The notes: generated by a model from the sequence alone, not told the origin. A stretch of DNA of 64,000 nt from Amycolatopsis nivea (GCF_004522235.1 NZ_SDLT01000003.1:124001-188000); one strand, 5' to 3'. Counted from the stretch's first letter, positions 22,484-33,614 are shown. Made by a program: numbers and translations.

Positions 22484-23140
22484 TCACCCGTCCAGGACCA
22501 CCGCGACGATCCCGGCGAAGTGCGCCAGCCGGGCGACCTCCGCAGCACGGAAGTTGGGCCCGCCCGGTCGCGCGACGAGCATCGCCTTCCCCGGCTTGCC
22601 CAGCGGAGTGGCGGCCAGTTCGGTGCCGAGCTCCTTCCACGTCTCCGGGACCCACGAATCCTCGCCGTCCAAGACGGTCGCACGTTCCAGCGGCAGCCAC
22701 GGCAAGTCCGTGAACGGGTTCTCTGGCGCCGCGCTCGACGAAGCCAAGCGGCGAGGTCCCGATTCCGCGTGCTCGACGATCACCGCCCACCCGGCGCGGA
22801 TGATCTTCGGCACACCTTCGGCGAGCAAATCCAGCCCGGCCTTCGGCTGTGCGGCGATCTCCTCGACCAGTTCGAGCTCGCGATGGGTGTCGAGGATGCC
22901 CGCGTACGGCCGCACCGCGTCGACCTCGACGCCTTCCACGCTCTCGGCCGCGGTGATCAGCGCGTCCGGGAGCCTGCCCGACGGGAGTTCGACCACCAGG
23001 TCGTCGATCGCGAGGCCGCCGCCGCGTTCCACCACGTCCACGCTCAGGATGTCGGCCCCGACCGTGCCGAGCGCGGTCGCGACCGCGCCGAGGGTGCCGG
23101 GGGAGTCCGGTAGCTGGACCCGGATCAGGAACGACACCAC
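22484..23140 (-). CDS. ACT-domain amino-acid-binding protein (Rv3013-like)
   Basis: 218 residues. The N-terminal ACT domain (FLIRVQLPDSPGTLGAVATALGTVGADI) is followed by a second alpha/beta region. No catalytic domain is attached, so it is probably an amino-acid-responsive regulator or binding protein. It is divergent from gatCAB, exactly as Rv3013 is from Rv3012c in M. tuberculosis. Confidence 0.85.
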   Translation of the reverse strand: MVSFLIRVQLPDSPGTLGAVATALGTVGADILSVDVVERGGGLAIDDLVVELPSGRLPDALITAAESVEGVEVDAVRPYAGILDTHRELELVEEIAAQPKAGLDLLAEGVPKIIRAGWAVIVEHAESGPRRLASSSAAPENPFTDLPWLPLERATVLDGEDSWVPETWKELGTELAATPLGKPGKAMLVARPGGPNFRAAEVARLAHFAGIVAVVLDG

Positions 23141-23358
23141 GCGCCCCTCTCGCCTCAGGCGTCCCAGCCCTGTCGTGGGACGCGCTTGCCGGGCGCCGAT
23201 TGTGACAGACCGGGTACCCGCGGGGGCCCGCTGTCCGGCAAGCGGGACGCCCTGCCCGGCGCCCGCGGCCCGATAACCCGGTCGAACCGTCCGACGCCGT
23301 CACCATAGACTTGCAGCTTCCGAGAGCACCCGCACAGCACACCCCGGGAGTCACCCGC

Positions 23359-23658
23359 GTGCCCAACATTTCCCGAGACGAGGTCGCACACCTCGCGAGG
23401 CTGGCCAGGCTGGCCGTGACCGACGACGAGCTGGACGTTTTCGCCGGCCAGCTCGATCAGATCCTGGACTCGGTCGCGAAGGTCAGCGAAGTCGCCGAGG
23501 AAGACGTCCCGCCGACCTCGCACGCCGTGCCGCTGACGAACGTCTTCCGCGAGGACACCGTCCGGCCCAGTCTCGAGCAGCAGGACGCGCTGGCCGCCGC
23601 GCCGGCCGCCGAGGACGGCCGGTTCCGGGTGCCGCGGATCCTGGGAGAAGAACAGTGA
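23359..23658 (+). CDS. gatC: Asp-tRNA(Asn)/Glu-tRNA(Gln) amidotransferase subunit C
   Basis: 99 residues. [22 protein letters not shown] and the C-terminal [11 protein letters not shown] are typical of GatC, which clamps GatA to GatB. GTG 23359 has GGGAG about 9 bases upstream and matches the family start; an upstream in-frame start would add non-conserved residues. It overlaps gatA by 4 bp. Confidence 0.94.
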   Translation: MPNISRDEVAHLARLARLAVTDDELDVFAGQLDQILDSVAKVSEVAEEDVPPTSHAVPLTNVFREDTVRPSLEQQDALAAAPAAEDGRFRVPRILGEEQ

Positions 23659-25172
23659 GCGAACTCGTCAAGCTGACCGCCGCCGAACTGGCGGCGAAGA
23701 TCCACTCGCGCGAGGTGTCCGCCGTCGAGGTCGCGCAGGCGCACCTGGACCGGATCGCCGCGGTGGACGACCACGTGCACGCGTTCCTGCACGTCGACAC
23801 GGAAGGCGCGCTCGGCGCGGCCAAGGCCGTCGACGAGCAGCTGGCCGCGGGAGAGCAGCCGGCGTCGCCGCTGGCGGGCGTCCCGCTGGCGCTGAAGGAC
23901 GTGCTGACCACTAAGGGCGTCCCGACGACCTGCGGGTCCCGCACGCTCGAGGGATGGCTGCCGCCGTACGACGCGACCGTCACGCGCAAGCTGCGCGAAG
24001 CGGGCGTCGTGATCCTCGGCAAGACGAACATGGACGAGTTTGCGATGGGCTCCTCCACGGAGAACTCGGCGTACGGCCCGACGCACAACCCGTGGGACCA
24101 CGCGCGCATCCCGGGTGGTTCGGGCGGTGGCTCCTCTGCGGCGATTTCGGCGTTCGAGGCGGCTCTCGCGATCGGTACGGACACCGGCGGCTCGATCCGC
24201 CAGCCCGGCGCTGTCACCGGCACTGTGGGCGTGAAGCCGACGTATGGCGGAGTGTCGCGCTACGGCCTCGTGGCGTTCTCGTCTTCGCTCGACCAGGCCG
24301 GGCCGTGCGCGCGTACGGTGCTTGACGCCGCGCTGCTGCACGAAGCGATCGCTGGCTACGACCCGATGGACTCGACGTCCATCAACGCACCGGTGCCGCC
24401 GGTTGTCGCCGCGGCGCGCGAAGGCGCGAAGGGCGACCTGTCCGGCGTACGCGTCGGCGTTGTGAAGGAGTTCGGCGGCGACGGCTACCAGGCAGGCGTG
24501 CTGCGCTCGTTCCAGGCTGCCGTGGAGCAGCTTCGCGCTCTCGGCGCCGAAGTGGTGGAGGTGTCGTGCCCGCACTTCACGTACGCGCTGCCTGCGTACT
24601 ACCTGATCGCGCCGAGCGAAGCGTCGTCGAACCTCGCGCGCTTCGACGCGATGCGGTACGGCCTGCGCGTTTCGGACGACGGCGAACACAGCGCCGAAGA
24701 AGTGATGTCGCTGACCCGCGAGAAGGGCTTCGGCGCTGAAGTGAAGCGTCGCATCATGCTCGGCACGTACGCGCTTTCGTCGGGCTACTACGACGCGTAC
24801 TACGGCTCCGCGCAGAAGGTGCGCACGCTCATCACGCGCGACTTCACGCAGGCCTTCGAGAAGGTCGACGTGCTCGTGTCGCCGACGACGCCGACCACGG
24901 CGTTCAAGCTCGGCGAGCGCGTGGACGACCCGATGGCGATGTACCTCGCCGACCTGTGCACCATCCCGTCGAACCTCGCGGGCAACGCCGCCATGAGCGT
25001 CCCGAGCGGACTGTCCGACGAGGACGGGCTGCCGGTCGGCCTGCAGATCATGGCCCCGGCGCTCGCCGACGACCGGCTGTACCGCGTCGGCGCCGCGTAC
25101 GAGGCCGCGCGCGACGCCGCTGCCGGCGGCTCGCTCGTGCACCAGGCTCCGGAGCTGGGAGGAACGAAGTGA
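23655..25172 (+). CDS. gatA: Asp-tRNA(Asn)/Glu-tRNA(Gln) amidotransferase subunit A
   Basis: 505 residues, amidase-signature enzyme releasing ammonia from glutamine. The Ser-cisSer-Lys triad is visible as Lys81 (ALKDV), Ser156 (PGGSGGG) and Ser180 (TDTGGS). It overlaps gatC and gatB by 4 bp on each side. In M. tuberculosis pfkA separates gatA and gatB; here they are directly coupled. Confidence 0.96.
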   Translation: MSELVKLTAAELAAKIHSREVSAVEVAQAHLDRIAAVDDHVHAFLHVDTEGALGAAKAVDEQLAAGEQPASPLAGVPLALKDVLTTKGVPTTCGSRTLEGWLPPYDATVTRKLREAGVVILGKTNMDEFAMGSSTENSAYGPTHNPWDHARIPGGSGGGSSAAISAFEAALAIGTDTGGSIRQPGAVTGTVGVKPTYGGVSRYGLVAFSSSLDQAGPCARTVLDAALLHEAIAGYDPMDSTSINAPVPPVVAAAREGAKGDLSGVRVGVVKEFGGDGYQAGVLRSFQAAVEQLRALGAEVVEVSCPHFTYALPAYYLIAPSEASSNLARFDAMRYGLRVSDDGEHSAEEVMSLTREKGFGAEVKRRIMLGTYALSSGYYDAYYGSAQKVRTLITRDFTQAFEKVDVLVSPTTPTTAFKLGERVDDPMAMYLADLCTIPSNLAGNAAMSVPSGLSDEDGLPVGLQIMAPALADDRLYRVGAAYEAARDAAAGGSLVHQAPELGGTK

Positions 25173-26674
25173 CTGCCGTGGCCGAGTTGATGGACTACGC
25201 CGAGGTCATCGAGCGGTTCGACCCCGTACTCGGGCTCGAGGTCCACGTTGAGCTCAGCACGAACACGAAGATGTTCTGCGGCTGCGTCAACGAGTTCGGC
25301 GGCGAGCCGAACACCAAGACGTGCCCGACCTGTCTCGGCCTGCCCGGTTCGCTGCCTGCCGTGAACGGCAAGGCGGTCGAGGGCGCGATCCGGATCGGTC
25401 TCGCGCTCAACTGCGAGATCGCGGAGTGGTGCCGGTTCGCCCGGAAGAACTACTTCTACCCGGACATGCCGAAGAACTTCCAGACGTCGCAGTACGACGA
25501 GCCGATCGCGTTCGACGGCTACCTCGACGTGACGCTGGACGACGGCGAGGTCGTGCGCGTCGAGATCGAGCGCGCGCACATGGAGGAGGACACCGGCAAG
25601 TCGCTGCACATCGGCGGCGCGACCGGCCGGATCCACGGCGCCGAGCACTCGCTGCTCGACTACAACCGCGCCGGCGTGCCGCTGATCGAGATCGTCACCA
25701 AGCCGATCACCGGCACCGGCGAGCGGGCGCCCGAGGTGGCGCGCGCGTACGTCACCGCGCTGCGCGACCTGCTGCGGGCGCTCGACGTGTCCGACGTCCG
25801 CATGGACCAGGGCTCGCTGCGCTGCGACGCGAACGTGTCGCTGATGGCCAAGGACGCGACGGAATTCGGCACGCGCACCGAGACGAAGAACGTCAACTCG
25901 CTGCGCAGTGTCGAACGCGCGGTGCGGTACGAGATGACGCGCCAGGCGGCGATTCTCGCCGAAGGCGGGTCGATCCGGCAGGAGACGCGGCACTTCCAGG
26001 AGGCCGACGGCACCACGTCGTCCGGGCGCGCCAAGGAAACCGCGGAGGACTACCGGTACTTCCCGGAGCCCGACCTCGTGCCGATCGCGCCGTCGCGCGA
26101 GTGGGTCGAGGAACTGCGTGCGACGCTGCCGGAGATGCCCTGGGAGCGGCGCAAGCGGATCCAGGAAGAGTGGAAGCTCTCCGACGAGGCGCTGCGCGAC
26201 CTGCTGAACGTCGGTGCTGTGGACCTCGTCGCGGCGACGGTCGAAGCAGGTGCGACGCCGGACGAGGCGCGCGGCTGGTGGGTCAACACGCTGGCGCAGG
26301 AAGCGAACACGCGCGAGGTCGAGCTTGCCGAACTGGCGATCACGCCGGCGCAGGTCGCCGAGGTGATCGGGCTCGTGTCCTCCGGGGAGCTGACGAACAA
26401 GCTCGCCAAGGAGGTCGTGCAGGGCGTTCTCGCGGGCGAGGGTTCGCCGCGCGAGGTCGTCGAGAAGCGCGGCCTGAAGGTCGTTTCCGACGATTCGGCG
26501 CTGCTCACCGCGGTCGACGAAGCTCTGGCCGCGCAGCCGGACATCGCCGACAAGATCCGCGGCGGCAAGGTCGCCGCGGCAGGCGCGATCGTCGGCGCGG
26601 TCATGAAGGCGACCAAGGGCCAGGCCGACGCCAAGCGGGTGCGCGAGCTGATCATCGAGCGCGTCGGTTCCTGA
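25169..26674 (+). CDS. gatB: Asp-tRNA(Asn)/Glu-tRNA(Gln) amidotransferase subunit B
   Basis: 501 residues. [30 protein letters not shown] and [16 protein letters not shown] are GatB signatures; the C-terminal YqeY-like tail (about 390-500) contacts tRNA. GatB phosphorylates the misacylated tRNA and uses ammonia from GatA. GTG 25169 overlaps the gatA stop. Confidence 0.96.
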   Translation: MTAVAELMDYAEVIERFDPVLGLEVHVELSTNTKMFCGCVNEFGGEPNTKTCPTCLGLPGSLPAVNGKAVEGAIRIGLALNCEIAEWCRFARKNYFYPDMPKNFQTSQYDEPIAFDGYLDVTLDDGEVVRVEIERAHMEEDTGKSLHIGGATGRIHGAEHSLLDYNRAGVPLIEIVTKPITGTGERAPEVARAYVTALRDLLRALDVSDVRMDQGSLRCDANVSLMAKDATEFGTRTETKNVNSLRSVERAVRYEMTRQAAILAEGGSIRQETRHFQEADGTTSSGRAKETAEDYRYFPEPDLVPIAPSREWVEELRATLPEMPWERRKRIQEEWKLSDEALRDLLNVGAVDLVAATVEAGATPDEARGWWVNTLAQEANTREVELAELAITPAQVAEVIGLVSSGELTNKLAKEVVQGVLAGEGSPREVVEKRGLKVVSDDSALLTAVDEALAAQPDIADKIRGGKVAAAGAIVGAVMKATKGQADAKRVRELIIERVGS

Positions 26675-27193
26675 GTGGCTTTTTCGCTTCGACGCGTCAC
26701 CTGGCGCGAGTGGCTCGGCCTGGCGGCCGGGCTGCTCGCGGCCGGGTCGACAGCCCTGCCCTGGACTGTGTTGTCGGCGGACACCGCGACGCCCGATGTC
26801 CGCGAGGCGTTTAAGACGTTGCCGCACAGCGACGTCGTGCGCACGGCGTGGAATTCGGATCTTTTCTCGTGGGGGCCGCCGTTGCTGCTGGCCGTGGTCG
26901 GCCTCGCGGTGGTCCTGTTCGGGCAGGTCACGAAGGCACGAGTGAGCGGGCTGCCGCAGTTGTGGCTGGTGGGCGGCTTGGCGACGGTTTTGCTGATGGT
27001 GATCGGCTGGACGACGCTGGACTGGGTGTTCGACAGCGATCAACGGGCGTTCCTGGACGCTGCGGGCGTGTCGATCTCGGGCGGGGTCGGACGGTATCTC
27101 GGGATGGCGTTCGCGGTCGGGTCGGTCGTGGTGGCGATCGTGGACATCCGGGCGGCTCGGGCGGAGAGCCGGGCTTCCCGTCGTCGCCGCTGA
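26675..27193 (+). CDS. Integral membrane protein of unknown function
   Basis: 172 residues with four hydrophobic segments (about 13-30, 70-87, 95-112 and 140-160) and a basic C-terminal tail. The GTG start abuts the gatB stop, so it is the last gene of the gat operon. Its TGA stop (27191-27193) lies within a copy of the dispersed hairpin repeat (27184-27200), so the repeat supplies the end of the gene. Confidence 0.72.
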   Translation: MAFSLRRVTWREWLGLAAGLLAAGSTALPWTVLSADTATPDVREAFKTLPHSDVVRTAWNSDLFSWGPPLLLAVVGLAVVLFGQVTKARVSGLPQLWLVGGLATVLLMVIGWTTLDWVFDSDQRAFLDAAGVSISGGVGRYLGMAFAVGSVVVAIVDIRAARAESRASRRRR

Positions 27194-27513
27194 ACGGCAA
27201 CGCGGGTCGGTCCTGGCTGGGCTTCTGGCAGATTCGCCGCTCAGCGGCGACGGGGTTGAGTTCTCGTGGGCTGGCTTCGGGGGATTCGCCGCTGGCTGGC
27301 GACGGGTGCTCGGATCGGGAGTCGACGCTTAGCGGATGGGGCGTTGAGCGGCGACGCATGCTCAGCCGGGACGCGGGTTGGTGGATTCGCCGCCGAGTGG
27401 CGACTCCGACCGGACTTCACGTCGGCTGCGCGCAGCGGGCCACGGCAAGCGGGCGGCTCGAGTGGAAACAGAATGTCGCGTGATCAGGTCAGGTGTCGCC
27501 ACTAAATGGCTAA
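27184..27513. repeat. Cluster of six hairpin-repeat copies
   Basis: The gap 27194-27568 contains copies at 27184-27200, 27233-27250, 27285-27303, about 27340-27356 (degenerate), 27386-27404 and 27496-27513. Several are flanked by GGATTCGCC or GATTCGCC. No gene is convincing here. Confidence 0.75.
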
Positions 27514-27568
27514 CCGCAGGTCGGCTGGCCATTGAGCCCGGGAAAGGATCTGCCCGACGCGCCCGGCG

Positions 27569-28777
27569 TCAGTCCTTGCCGGGACCGCCGCCCGTGTCGC
27601 TCATCACGATCAGGACCACGCGGTCGTCGCTGGAGACCGGTTTGCCGCCGTCCTTGTTGACGGTTCCGGCGACGGCCAGCTGAGGGTTGATCATGCTCAT
27701 GGCGGAGAGCCGGCCGTACGTCGTGGCGGCCTTGCTTTTGCCGTCGAGGGTGACCGTCGGCTTGCCGGTGACCGCCCCGTCTTTGTTGACCGGCAAGTTC
27801 TGCATACCCGTGGACGACGCGATGCCGAGGATGCCGTTCGCGTCGACGAAATCGACGCAGCCGCCGAGAGTGGGCTTGTCCTGCCAGGTCCACGCGGGTG
27901 TGCTGAGGGGCTGGCCGGGCTGGAGGCGGTACACGGCGTCCGGGCCGTTGGCCGGGTGATCGGTCACCCACGTGCGCTTCCCGTCGGACGAACGGCAGAT
28001 GCCGCCGGGGGAGTGCAGGCCGGCGGCATAGACGGCCGACCCGGACGCGGGATTGCCGGTGGCCGGCTTCCCTGACACGTCGATGCGCAGGACCTTGCCT
28101 GCCAGGGAATTCGGGTCCGCAGCTGCGGCTGGGTTGCCAGCGTCGCCGGTCGCGACGAGCAGTGCGCCGCTTCCGTCGCTGGCCAGCGCGCCGCGGTTGC
28201 CGGTCGGGCCCTTCGGGATTCCGGTCAGTACCGGCTTCGGGGCCTGGCCCTTGGCGAAGCGCACGACTCGGTTGTCCGACGCCGTGGTGACGTACGCGAA
28301 GACCAGCTGATCCTCGACATAACTCGGCGACAGCGCCAGGCTGGTGAGCCCTCCGTCGCCGTCGGCCTGGACGTCCAGTTGCGCGAACGACGTCGCGTCA
28401 TGTCCGGAGCTGGCCAGCATCACCCGGCCGGTTCTCCGTTCACCGGCGAGAGCGGCGGGCGCGGATCCTTCGCCGGGAAGCCCGGCGACGGCGGCGACTG
28501 TGTCCAGGCAGGTGGCGATGACGGCCTTGTCGAAGTCCTTGCAGCCCTGCGGAGGCGGAACCGGCGAGGGCGGCGCTTGCGCGGGGCCGTTTCGGGGACC
28601 GCTGCCGGGGCCGTCGCCGTGCTCCTGGACGTGGGGCGGCGATTCCGGGCTCGGCACCGGCGCGGGGGTGAACGTCTGGCCGGCGGCGGTGTCGTCGAAC
28701 CGGGCGCAGCCGGAAAGCACGAGGCCGCCGCAGGCGAGGAGGGCCAGCGGCGCCGACCACCGGAACCGGGTACGCAT
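27569..28777 (-). CDS. LppZ-like lipoprotein with PQQ/sorbosone dehydrogenase-type propeller
   Basis: 402 residues. An Arg-containing signal peptide ends at lipobox LSGC (Cys about 24), then a Pro-rich linker, then a beta-propeller with SLALSPSYVEDQLVFAYV, GNRGALASDGSGALLVATGD and YAAGLHSPGGICR as in GSDH/YliI-type proteins. It is lipid-anchored outside the membrane; dehydrogenase activity is not certain. It matches Rv3006 (LppZ) in family and position. ATG 28777 is used because the signal peptide begins there. Confidence 0.85.
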   Translation of the reverse strand: MRTRFRWSAPLALLACGGLVLSGCARFDDTAAGQTFTPAPVPSPESPPHVQEHGDGPGSGPRNGPAQAPPSPVPPPQGCKDFDKAVIATCLDTVAAVAGLPGEGSAPAALAGERRTGRVMLASSGHDATSFAQLDVQADGDGGLTSLALSPSYVEDQLVFAYVTTASDNRVVRFAKGQAPKPVLTGIPKGPTGNRGALASDGSGALLVATGDAGNPAAAADPNSLAGKVLRIDVSGKPATGNPASGSAVYAAGLHSPGGICRSSDGKRTWVTDHPANGPDAVYRLQPGQPLSTPAWTWQDKPTLGGCVDFVDANGILGIASSTGMQNLPVNKDGAVTGKPTVTLDGKSKAATTYGRLSAMSMINPQLAVAGTVNKDGGKPVSSDDRVVLIVMSDTGGGPGKD

Positions 28778-28835
28778 GATGCCCCAGCCTAGGTGGCGCG
28801 GCGTGAGCCACTGGTAAGTGGTTACCGTGGTGATC

Positions 28836-29744
28836 ATGACAGTCACCGTGCTGGTCCCGGACGACGAGGGCGTCGCCGTGCTGTCCGAAATCCCCCTCGT
28901 CCACGCGGTGCGCTACGAATGGGGCCGCCCGTTGCCGCCGGAGGCTGCGAAAGCCGAGGTGCTCGTCCCGGCCATGGATTCGGCGGGCGACGACATCTGG
29001 AGCGATCTGCCGAACCTCAAGCTGGTCCAGCTCCTGACCGCCGGCGCGGAAGACTGGGTCGGCCGCGTCCCGGACGGCGTGCTGTTGTCCACCTGCCGCG
29101 GCGCGCATGGCGGCAGCTTGGCGGAGTGGGTCGTCGGCGTCCTGTTGTCGATGTATCGGAACCTGGACGTTTACGCGGCGGCGCAGCGGGCTGGGCGCTG
29201 GGAGCAGTTGCCGTCCGACACGTTGCAGGGCCAGCGCGTGCTGATCGTCGGGGCGGGAGACGTCGGGCGGCAGTTGCGGCGGCGGTTGGAGCCGTTCGAC
29301 GTTCGCTGCACGATGGTCGGGATGTCGGCGCGTGAGGGCGTGCACGGTGTCGATGAGTTACCGGAACTGCTGCCGCACCACGATGTGGTGGTCATGATGG
29401 TCCCCCTCACGTCGCGGACGCGGGGCATGGTCGACGCTGATTTCCTCGCGGCGATGCGGGACGGCGCGGTGCTGGTCAATGCTGCTCAAGGGCCGGTTGT
29501 GGTTACCGACGCGCTCGCGGCGGAGCTAGTGGCAGGAAGGCTTCGCGCCGCGCTCGACGTGACCGATCCCGAGCCATTGCCGGACGGCCATCCACTGTGG
29601 ACGGCACCCGGTTTCGTGCTGACGCCGCACGTCGCCGGAGCAGTACGGGGCGTCCGGCGGCGCGCTTATTTGGTGGCTGCCGCGGAAATCGCCCGGTACG
29701 CTGGCGGAGAGCTACCTGGCAATCTCGTGCGCGGCGAATACTGA
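28836..29744 (+). CDS. D-isomer-specific 2-hydroxyacid dehydrogenase
   Basis: 302 residues. The NAD motif VLIVGAGDVGRQL (GxGxxG), LVNAAQGPVV and the C-terminal LTPHVAG with the catalytic His fit the family. Substrate unknown; glyoxylate/hydroxypyruvate reductase-like enzymes are similar. ATG 28836 is preferred because TACCGT (28823-28828) lies 7 bases upstream, indicating a leaderless message. It is divergent from the LppZ-like gene with 58 bp between starts. Confidence 0.88.
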   Translation: MTVTVLVPDDEGVAVLSEIPLVHAVRYEWGRPLPPEAAKAEVLVPAMDSAGDDIWSDLPNLKLVQLLTAGAEDWVGRVPDGVLLSTCRGAHGGSLAEWVVGVLLSMYRNLDVYAAAQRAGRWEQLPSDTLQGQRVLIVGAGDVGRQLRRRLEPFDVRCTMVGMSAREGVHGVDELPELLPHHDVVVMMVPLTSRTRGMVDADFLAAMRDGAVLVNAAQGPVVVTDALAAELVAGRLRAALDVTDPEPLPDGHPLWTAPGFVLTPHVAGAVRGVRRRAYLVAAAEIARYAGGELPGNLVRGEY

Positions 29745-29849
29745 TCATTTCCCGGATGACGGCATGGCACTCAGGGTGAACCCTGAAAGAGCCCCTGACC
29801 TCGGCGTGCTCGCTCGCGGGCCACGGCTGAATCCCCTAATCTTCGCCGC

Positions 29850-30425
29850 GTGACCACTCAAGGGGACGACTACCAGACCAGCGTGCTGTCCGGTGTCGAG
29901 GACTCTGCCGGCAACGACTACGACGAACCGCGGCAGGGCGGTCTCGGCTTCGGCCTGCTCGTCCTGCGCCTGGGGCTCGGCGTGATCATGGGTGCGCACG
30001 GCCTGCAGCATCTGTTCGGCGCTTTCGGCGGACCGGGCGTCGGCGGGTTCGCGCACGTGCTCGAGATGTTCGGGTACCACAAACAGACGACGCTGCTGTC
30101 CTGGATCACCGGCATCACCGAGGTCGCGGGCAGTGCGCTGCTGATCGTCGGCCTCTTCACCCCGCTCGCCGCGGCGGGGCTGCTGGGTGTGGCCGCGAAC
30201 ATCGTCTACGCGAAGTTCCACGGCGGCTTCTTCGAGGGCGCCGGTCAGGGCTGGGAGTACGAGCTGCTCCTGGGCCTGTGCGCGCTGACGCTGATCTTCA
30301 CCGGCGCGGGCACCATCTCGCTGGAGCGGAACACGCCGTGGCGGAAACGGCCGTTGCCGCTTGGGTTCATCTCGTTGCTGCTGGCGGCGGCTGCGTCTGT
30401 GGTGGTCATTGTCCTGACTCGCTGA
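29850..30425 (+). CDS. DoxX family membrane protein (Rv3005c-like)
   Basis: 191 residues. An acidic N-terminus is followed by four membrane helices with RLGLGVIMGAHGLQHLFG and GLFTPLAAAGLLG, typical of DoxX. In mycobacteria DoxX works with SodA and SseA in a membrane oxidoreductase complex; neither partner is visible here. GTG 29850 follows TAATCT (29837-29842) by 7 bases, a clear leaderless arrangement. Confidence 0.87.
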   Translation: MTTQGDDYQTSVLSGVEDSAGNDYDEPRQGGLGFGLLVLRLGLGVIMGAHGLQHLFGAFGGPGVGGFAHVLEMFGYHKQTTLLSWITGITEVAGSALLIVGLFTPLAAAGLLGVAANIVYAKFHGGFFEGAGQGWEYELLLGLCALTLIFTGAGTISLERNTPWRKRPLPLGFISLLLAAAASVVVIVLTR

Positions 30426-30511
30426 CCGGGCCGGAGACTGCGTCGCTGACTGCGCGGAGGACGCAACGGTGGGGTTGGTGGGCTCGGGTCGTTGACCAGA
30501 CCGTTCAGGCG

Positions 30512-30882
30512 TTGCCGTTTAGTGGCGAATGCCTGGTCGGGGCCGCAATCCGAGGCTCGCTGGACTGGCTCGTGGGTGGCGGCTGCAGATGTGGGTGCCG
30601 CGGCCGGAGGTTGGCGCGGGTGGGCGATCCGTGGCCGTTGAGTGGCGAATCGTGCCGCTCGGCGGGCCTTGGGCTGGCGAGAGCGAGTGTTCGCCGTTTG
30701 GCGGCGAATGTTGCGGCCTGGCGACTCGGGCAGGCCGGAGCGACTGCTCGCCGTTGAGTGGCGATTCGCGTTGACCCAGGGTGGCTTGGGCTGGTCAGGG
30801 AGCAGTCGCCGTTGAGTGGCGAATGGGGGCGGGCCGGGGGACTCGGGCTAGCCGCGGTGGCCGTTGGCCGTTCAGCGGCGAA
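30512..30882. repeat. Cluster of six hairpin-repeat copies
   Basis: The gap 30426-30956 has no gene. Copies lie at 30512-30529, 30632-30649, 30690-30708, 30748-30765, 30806-30823 and 30865-30882; the last five are 58-59 bp apart. All share the orientation with intact right arm GGCGAA (one GGCGAT). Confidence 0.82.
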
Positions 30883-30956
30883 TTGTGTCGGCCGGGGAAC
30901 GTCGGCGGCGCAAATCGGGATTGCGGCGGTGGAAGCCGACTGGCCGAGATACGGAA

Positions 30957-30987
30957 AAGGGGCCCGCGCACCACGCGCGGGCCCCTT
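30957..30987 (-). terminator. ilvD: Terminator of ilvD
   Basis: Perfect 13-bp arms (AAGGGGCCCGCGC and complement) with a 5-nt loop, 22 bp after the ilvD stop; on the minus strand the stem is followed by a T-rich stretch (CCTTTTCC). Confidence 0.9.
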
Positions 30988-31008
30988 CCGGCAAAGCAAA
31001 CAGCAGGA

Positions 31009-32853
31009 TCAGCGGTTCGGGTCCCGGACCGCGCCGGTGTCGGCCGACGTGGCCATCCGGGCGTAGGCCCGCAGCGCCGAGGTGATCGGGCGTTCCCGGT
31101 CCTTCGGCTGCCACGGACGCTCCGAAGCCTCCATCTTCGCCCGCCGTTCGGCCAGAACTTCCGGCTCGACCAGCAGCTCGAGCCGGCGCTCGTGGACGTC
31201 CAGGACGATCTGGTCGCCGTTCTCCACCAGGCCGATCAGTCCGCCCGCGGCAGCTTCCGGCGAGATGTGCCCGACCGAGATGCCCGAGGAACCGCCGGAG
31301 AAGCGGCCGTCGGTGATCAGGGCGCATTTCTTGCCGAGGCCGGATCCCTTGAGGAACGCCGTCGGGTGCAGCATTTCCTGCATGCCGGGACCGCCCGCCG
31401 GGCCCTCGTAGCGGATGACCAGCACTTCGCCCGGCTGGATCTCCTTCTTGAGGATCGCCGACACGGCTTCCTCCTGGCTCTCCAGCACCCGCGCCGGGCC
31501 CTGGAAGTGCCACAGCTCCTCGTCGATGCCCGCGGACTTGATCACGGCGCCGTTCTCGGCCAGGTTGCCGCGCAGGATCGCGAGGCCGCCGTCCTTCGTG
31601 TAGGCGTGTTCGACGTCGCGGATGCAGCCGCCAGCGGCGTCGGTGTCCAACGACGACCAGCGGTTTTCCGTCGAGAACGCCTGCGTGGTCCGGACCCCGC
31701 CGGGGGCAGCGTGGAACAGTTCCAACGCCTTCTCCGACGGAGACTCGGCGCGGATGTCCCACTCGTTCAGCCACGTCGCGATGTCCGGCGCGTGGACCGC
31801 GTGCACGCCGGTGTTCAACAGGCCGCCGCGGTACAGCTCGCCCAGGATCGCGGGGATTCCGCCGGCCCGGTGGACGTCTTCCATGTGGTAGTCGGAGTTC
31901 GGCGCGACCTTCGACAGGCACGGCACCCGCCGTCCGATGGCGTCGATGTCGCTGATCGTGAAGTCGACCTCGCCCTCCTGCGCGGCGGCGAGGATGTGCA
32001 GCACGGTGTTCGTCGACCCGCCCATGGCCATATCGAGCGCCATCGCGTTCTCGAACGCCTCCTTCGTGGCGATCGAACGCGGCAGCGCGGACTCGTCATC
32101 GGAGCCGTACCAGCGCTTGCACAGCTCGACCACCGTGCGTCCGGCGTTGGAGAACAGCTCGCGGCGAGCCGCGTGCGTCGCGAGCGTGGAACCGTTGCCC
32201 GGCAACGACAAGCCCAGCGCTTCGGTGAGGCAGTTCATCGAGTTCGCGGTGAACATGCCGGAGCACGAACCGCAGGTCGGACAGGCGGAGCGCTCGACCT
32301 CGGACAGACCGGCCTCGTCGACCGCCGAGTTCGCGGAGGCCGCGATGGTGGTGATCAGGTCGGTCGGGGCGTGCGCGACGCCTTCGACGACCACTGCTTT
32401 GCCGGCTTCCATCGGACCGCCGGAGACGAACACGGTCGGGATGTTGAGCCGCATCGCGGCGTTGAGCATGCCCGGCGTGATCTTGTCGCAGTTGGAGATG
32501 CATACCAGCGCGTCGGCCTGGTGCGCGTTGACCATGTACTCCACCGAGTCGGCGATGATCTCGCGCGAGGGCAGCGAGTAGAGCATGCCCGAGTGACCCA
32601 TCGCGATGCCGTCGTCGACCGCGATCGTGTGGAACTCGCGCGCGATGCCGCCTGCTTCGGCGACCGCCTCGGCGACGATCTCGCCGAGGTCCTTGAGGTG
32701 CACGTGGCCGGGCACGAACTGGGTGTAGGAGTTGGCGATCGCGACGATCGGCTTGCCGAAATCGCTGTCGGTCATTCCGGTCGCACGCCAGAGCGAGCGT
32801 GCGCCCGCCGCGTTGCGACCGTGGGTGGTGGTCCGGGAACGGAGGTGCGGCAC
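31009..32853 (-). CDS. ilvD: Dihydroxy-acid dehydratase
   Basis: 614 residues, the standard length. [20 protein letters not shown] at the N-terminus, [28 protein letters not shown] (iron-sulfur ligands) and NGST are family signatures. It dehydrates dihydroxy acids in valine, leucine and isoleucine synthesis. It faces away from ilvBNC and is separated by the Cfp6-like gene, yet all branched-chain genes here lie within 30 kb. A strong terminator follows. Confidence 0.96.
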   Translation of the reverse strand: MPHLRSRTTTHGRNAAGARSLWRATGMTDSDFGKPIVAIANSYTQFVPGHVHLKDLGEIVAEAVAEAGGIAREFHTIAVDDGIAMGHSGMLYSLPSREIIADSVEYMVNAHQADALVCISNCDKITPGMLNAAMRLNIPTVFVSGGPMEAGKAVVVEGVAHAPTDLITTIAASANSAVDEAGLSEVERSACPTCGSCSGMFTANSMNCLTEALGLSLPGNGSTLATHAARRELFSNAGRTVVELCKRWYGSDDESALPRSIATKEAFENAMALDMAMGGSTNTVLHILAAAQEGEVDFTISDIDAIGRRVPCLSKVAPNSDYHMEDVHRAGGIPAILGELYRGGLLNTGVHAVHAPDIATWLNEWDIRAESPSEKALELFHAAPGGVRTTQAFSTENRWSSLDTDAAGGCIRDVEHAYTKDGGLAILRGNLAENGAVIKSAGIDEELWHFQGPARVLESQEEAVSAILKKEIQPGEVLVIRYEGPAGGPGMQEMLHPTAFLKGSGLGKKCALITDGRFSGGSSGISVGHISPEAAAGGLIGLVENGDQIVLDVHERRLELLVEPEVLAERRAKMEASERPWQPKDRERPITSALRAYARMATSADTGAVRDPNR

Positions 32854-32925
32854 GGCATTCTCCCAGGTCAGAAGGCTGAACCAGGCGGAGGGGAACTACG
32901 GCTCCGCAAACTGGTCCTACCAATT

Positions 32926-33519
32926 CTACTCGGCGGGTTTGCCGCTGCCGCCGCCGGTCCGCTCCGCGTCGGCGGAAGGCTCCGGTTCAGCGGGCCCGGG
33001 GGAGGGCTCGGGAGAGGGCTCCGGCGCGGGTTCTGCAGCGGGTTCCTCAGCAGCATCCGGCGCGGTCTCGGCGGCGGCCGGTTTGCGACCGGTGAGTTCC
33101 TCGTCGCTCAGCACGCCGGACGGGTCCTGGATCTTGCCCTCGCTCACCAGCGCCAGTACCGGAAGGTGCCGCGTCCGCACCGTGGGAAGACTGACCTGCG
33201 TGTCGTCGCCGAGGACCGCGCGCACGCGGGCCTTGTTCGTGATCGCCAGGCCCTTGAGCGACGACCACGGCAGGTCGCGCTTGCCGAAGACGGTCCGGAT
33301 GTGCAGCCCTTCGCGGGTCGCGACGGTGCGCGTGCGCGCGACGAACACGAGCAGCGCGAGCGGGAAGACGTACAGCCACTGGAATCCGCCGATCTCGCCC
33401 AGTGCGATCGGTGTCACACAGACGGTCAGCAGACCGATCGCGAGATACGCCGTGGTCGGGATCCGGAACACGGCCTTCCGGCCCTCGTCCGCACGCTGGT
33501 CCTGCTGTTTCTTGGCCAC
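32926..33519 (-). CDS. Cfp6-like PH-domain membrane protein (Rv3004-like)
   Basis: 197 residues. After MAKKQQDQRADEGRKAVF come two membrane segments (about 18-36 and 42-56), then a short bacterial PH-like domain (TVATREGLHIRTVFGKRDLPWSSL) and a long Pro/Glu/Ser-rich tail probably disordered. GTG 33519 is chosen since homology to the family starts there. It is divergent from ilvB, as Rv3004 is from Rv3003c. Confidence 0.8.
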   Translation of the reverse strand: MAKKQQDQRADEGRKAVFRIPTTAYLAIGLLTVCVTPIALGEIGGFQWLYVFPLALLVFVARTRTVATREGLHIRTVFGKRDLPWSSLKGLAITNKARVRAVLGDDTQVSLPTVRTRHLPVLALVSEGKIQDPSGVLSDEELTGRKPAAAETAPDAAEEPAAEPAPEPSPEPSPGPAEPEPSADAERTGGGSGKPAE

Positions 33520-33614
33520 GCAGGAATGGTGCACCGACGCCGGGAGTGACCTGCGTCCGGGTCGCGCGGGAGCAGTACTGGCCGTCCACGATGCGGAACC
33601 GCTGTCCCGTAGAG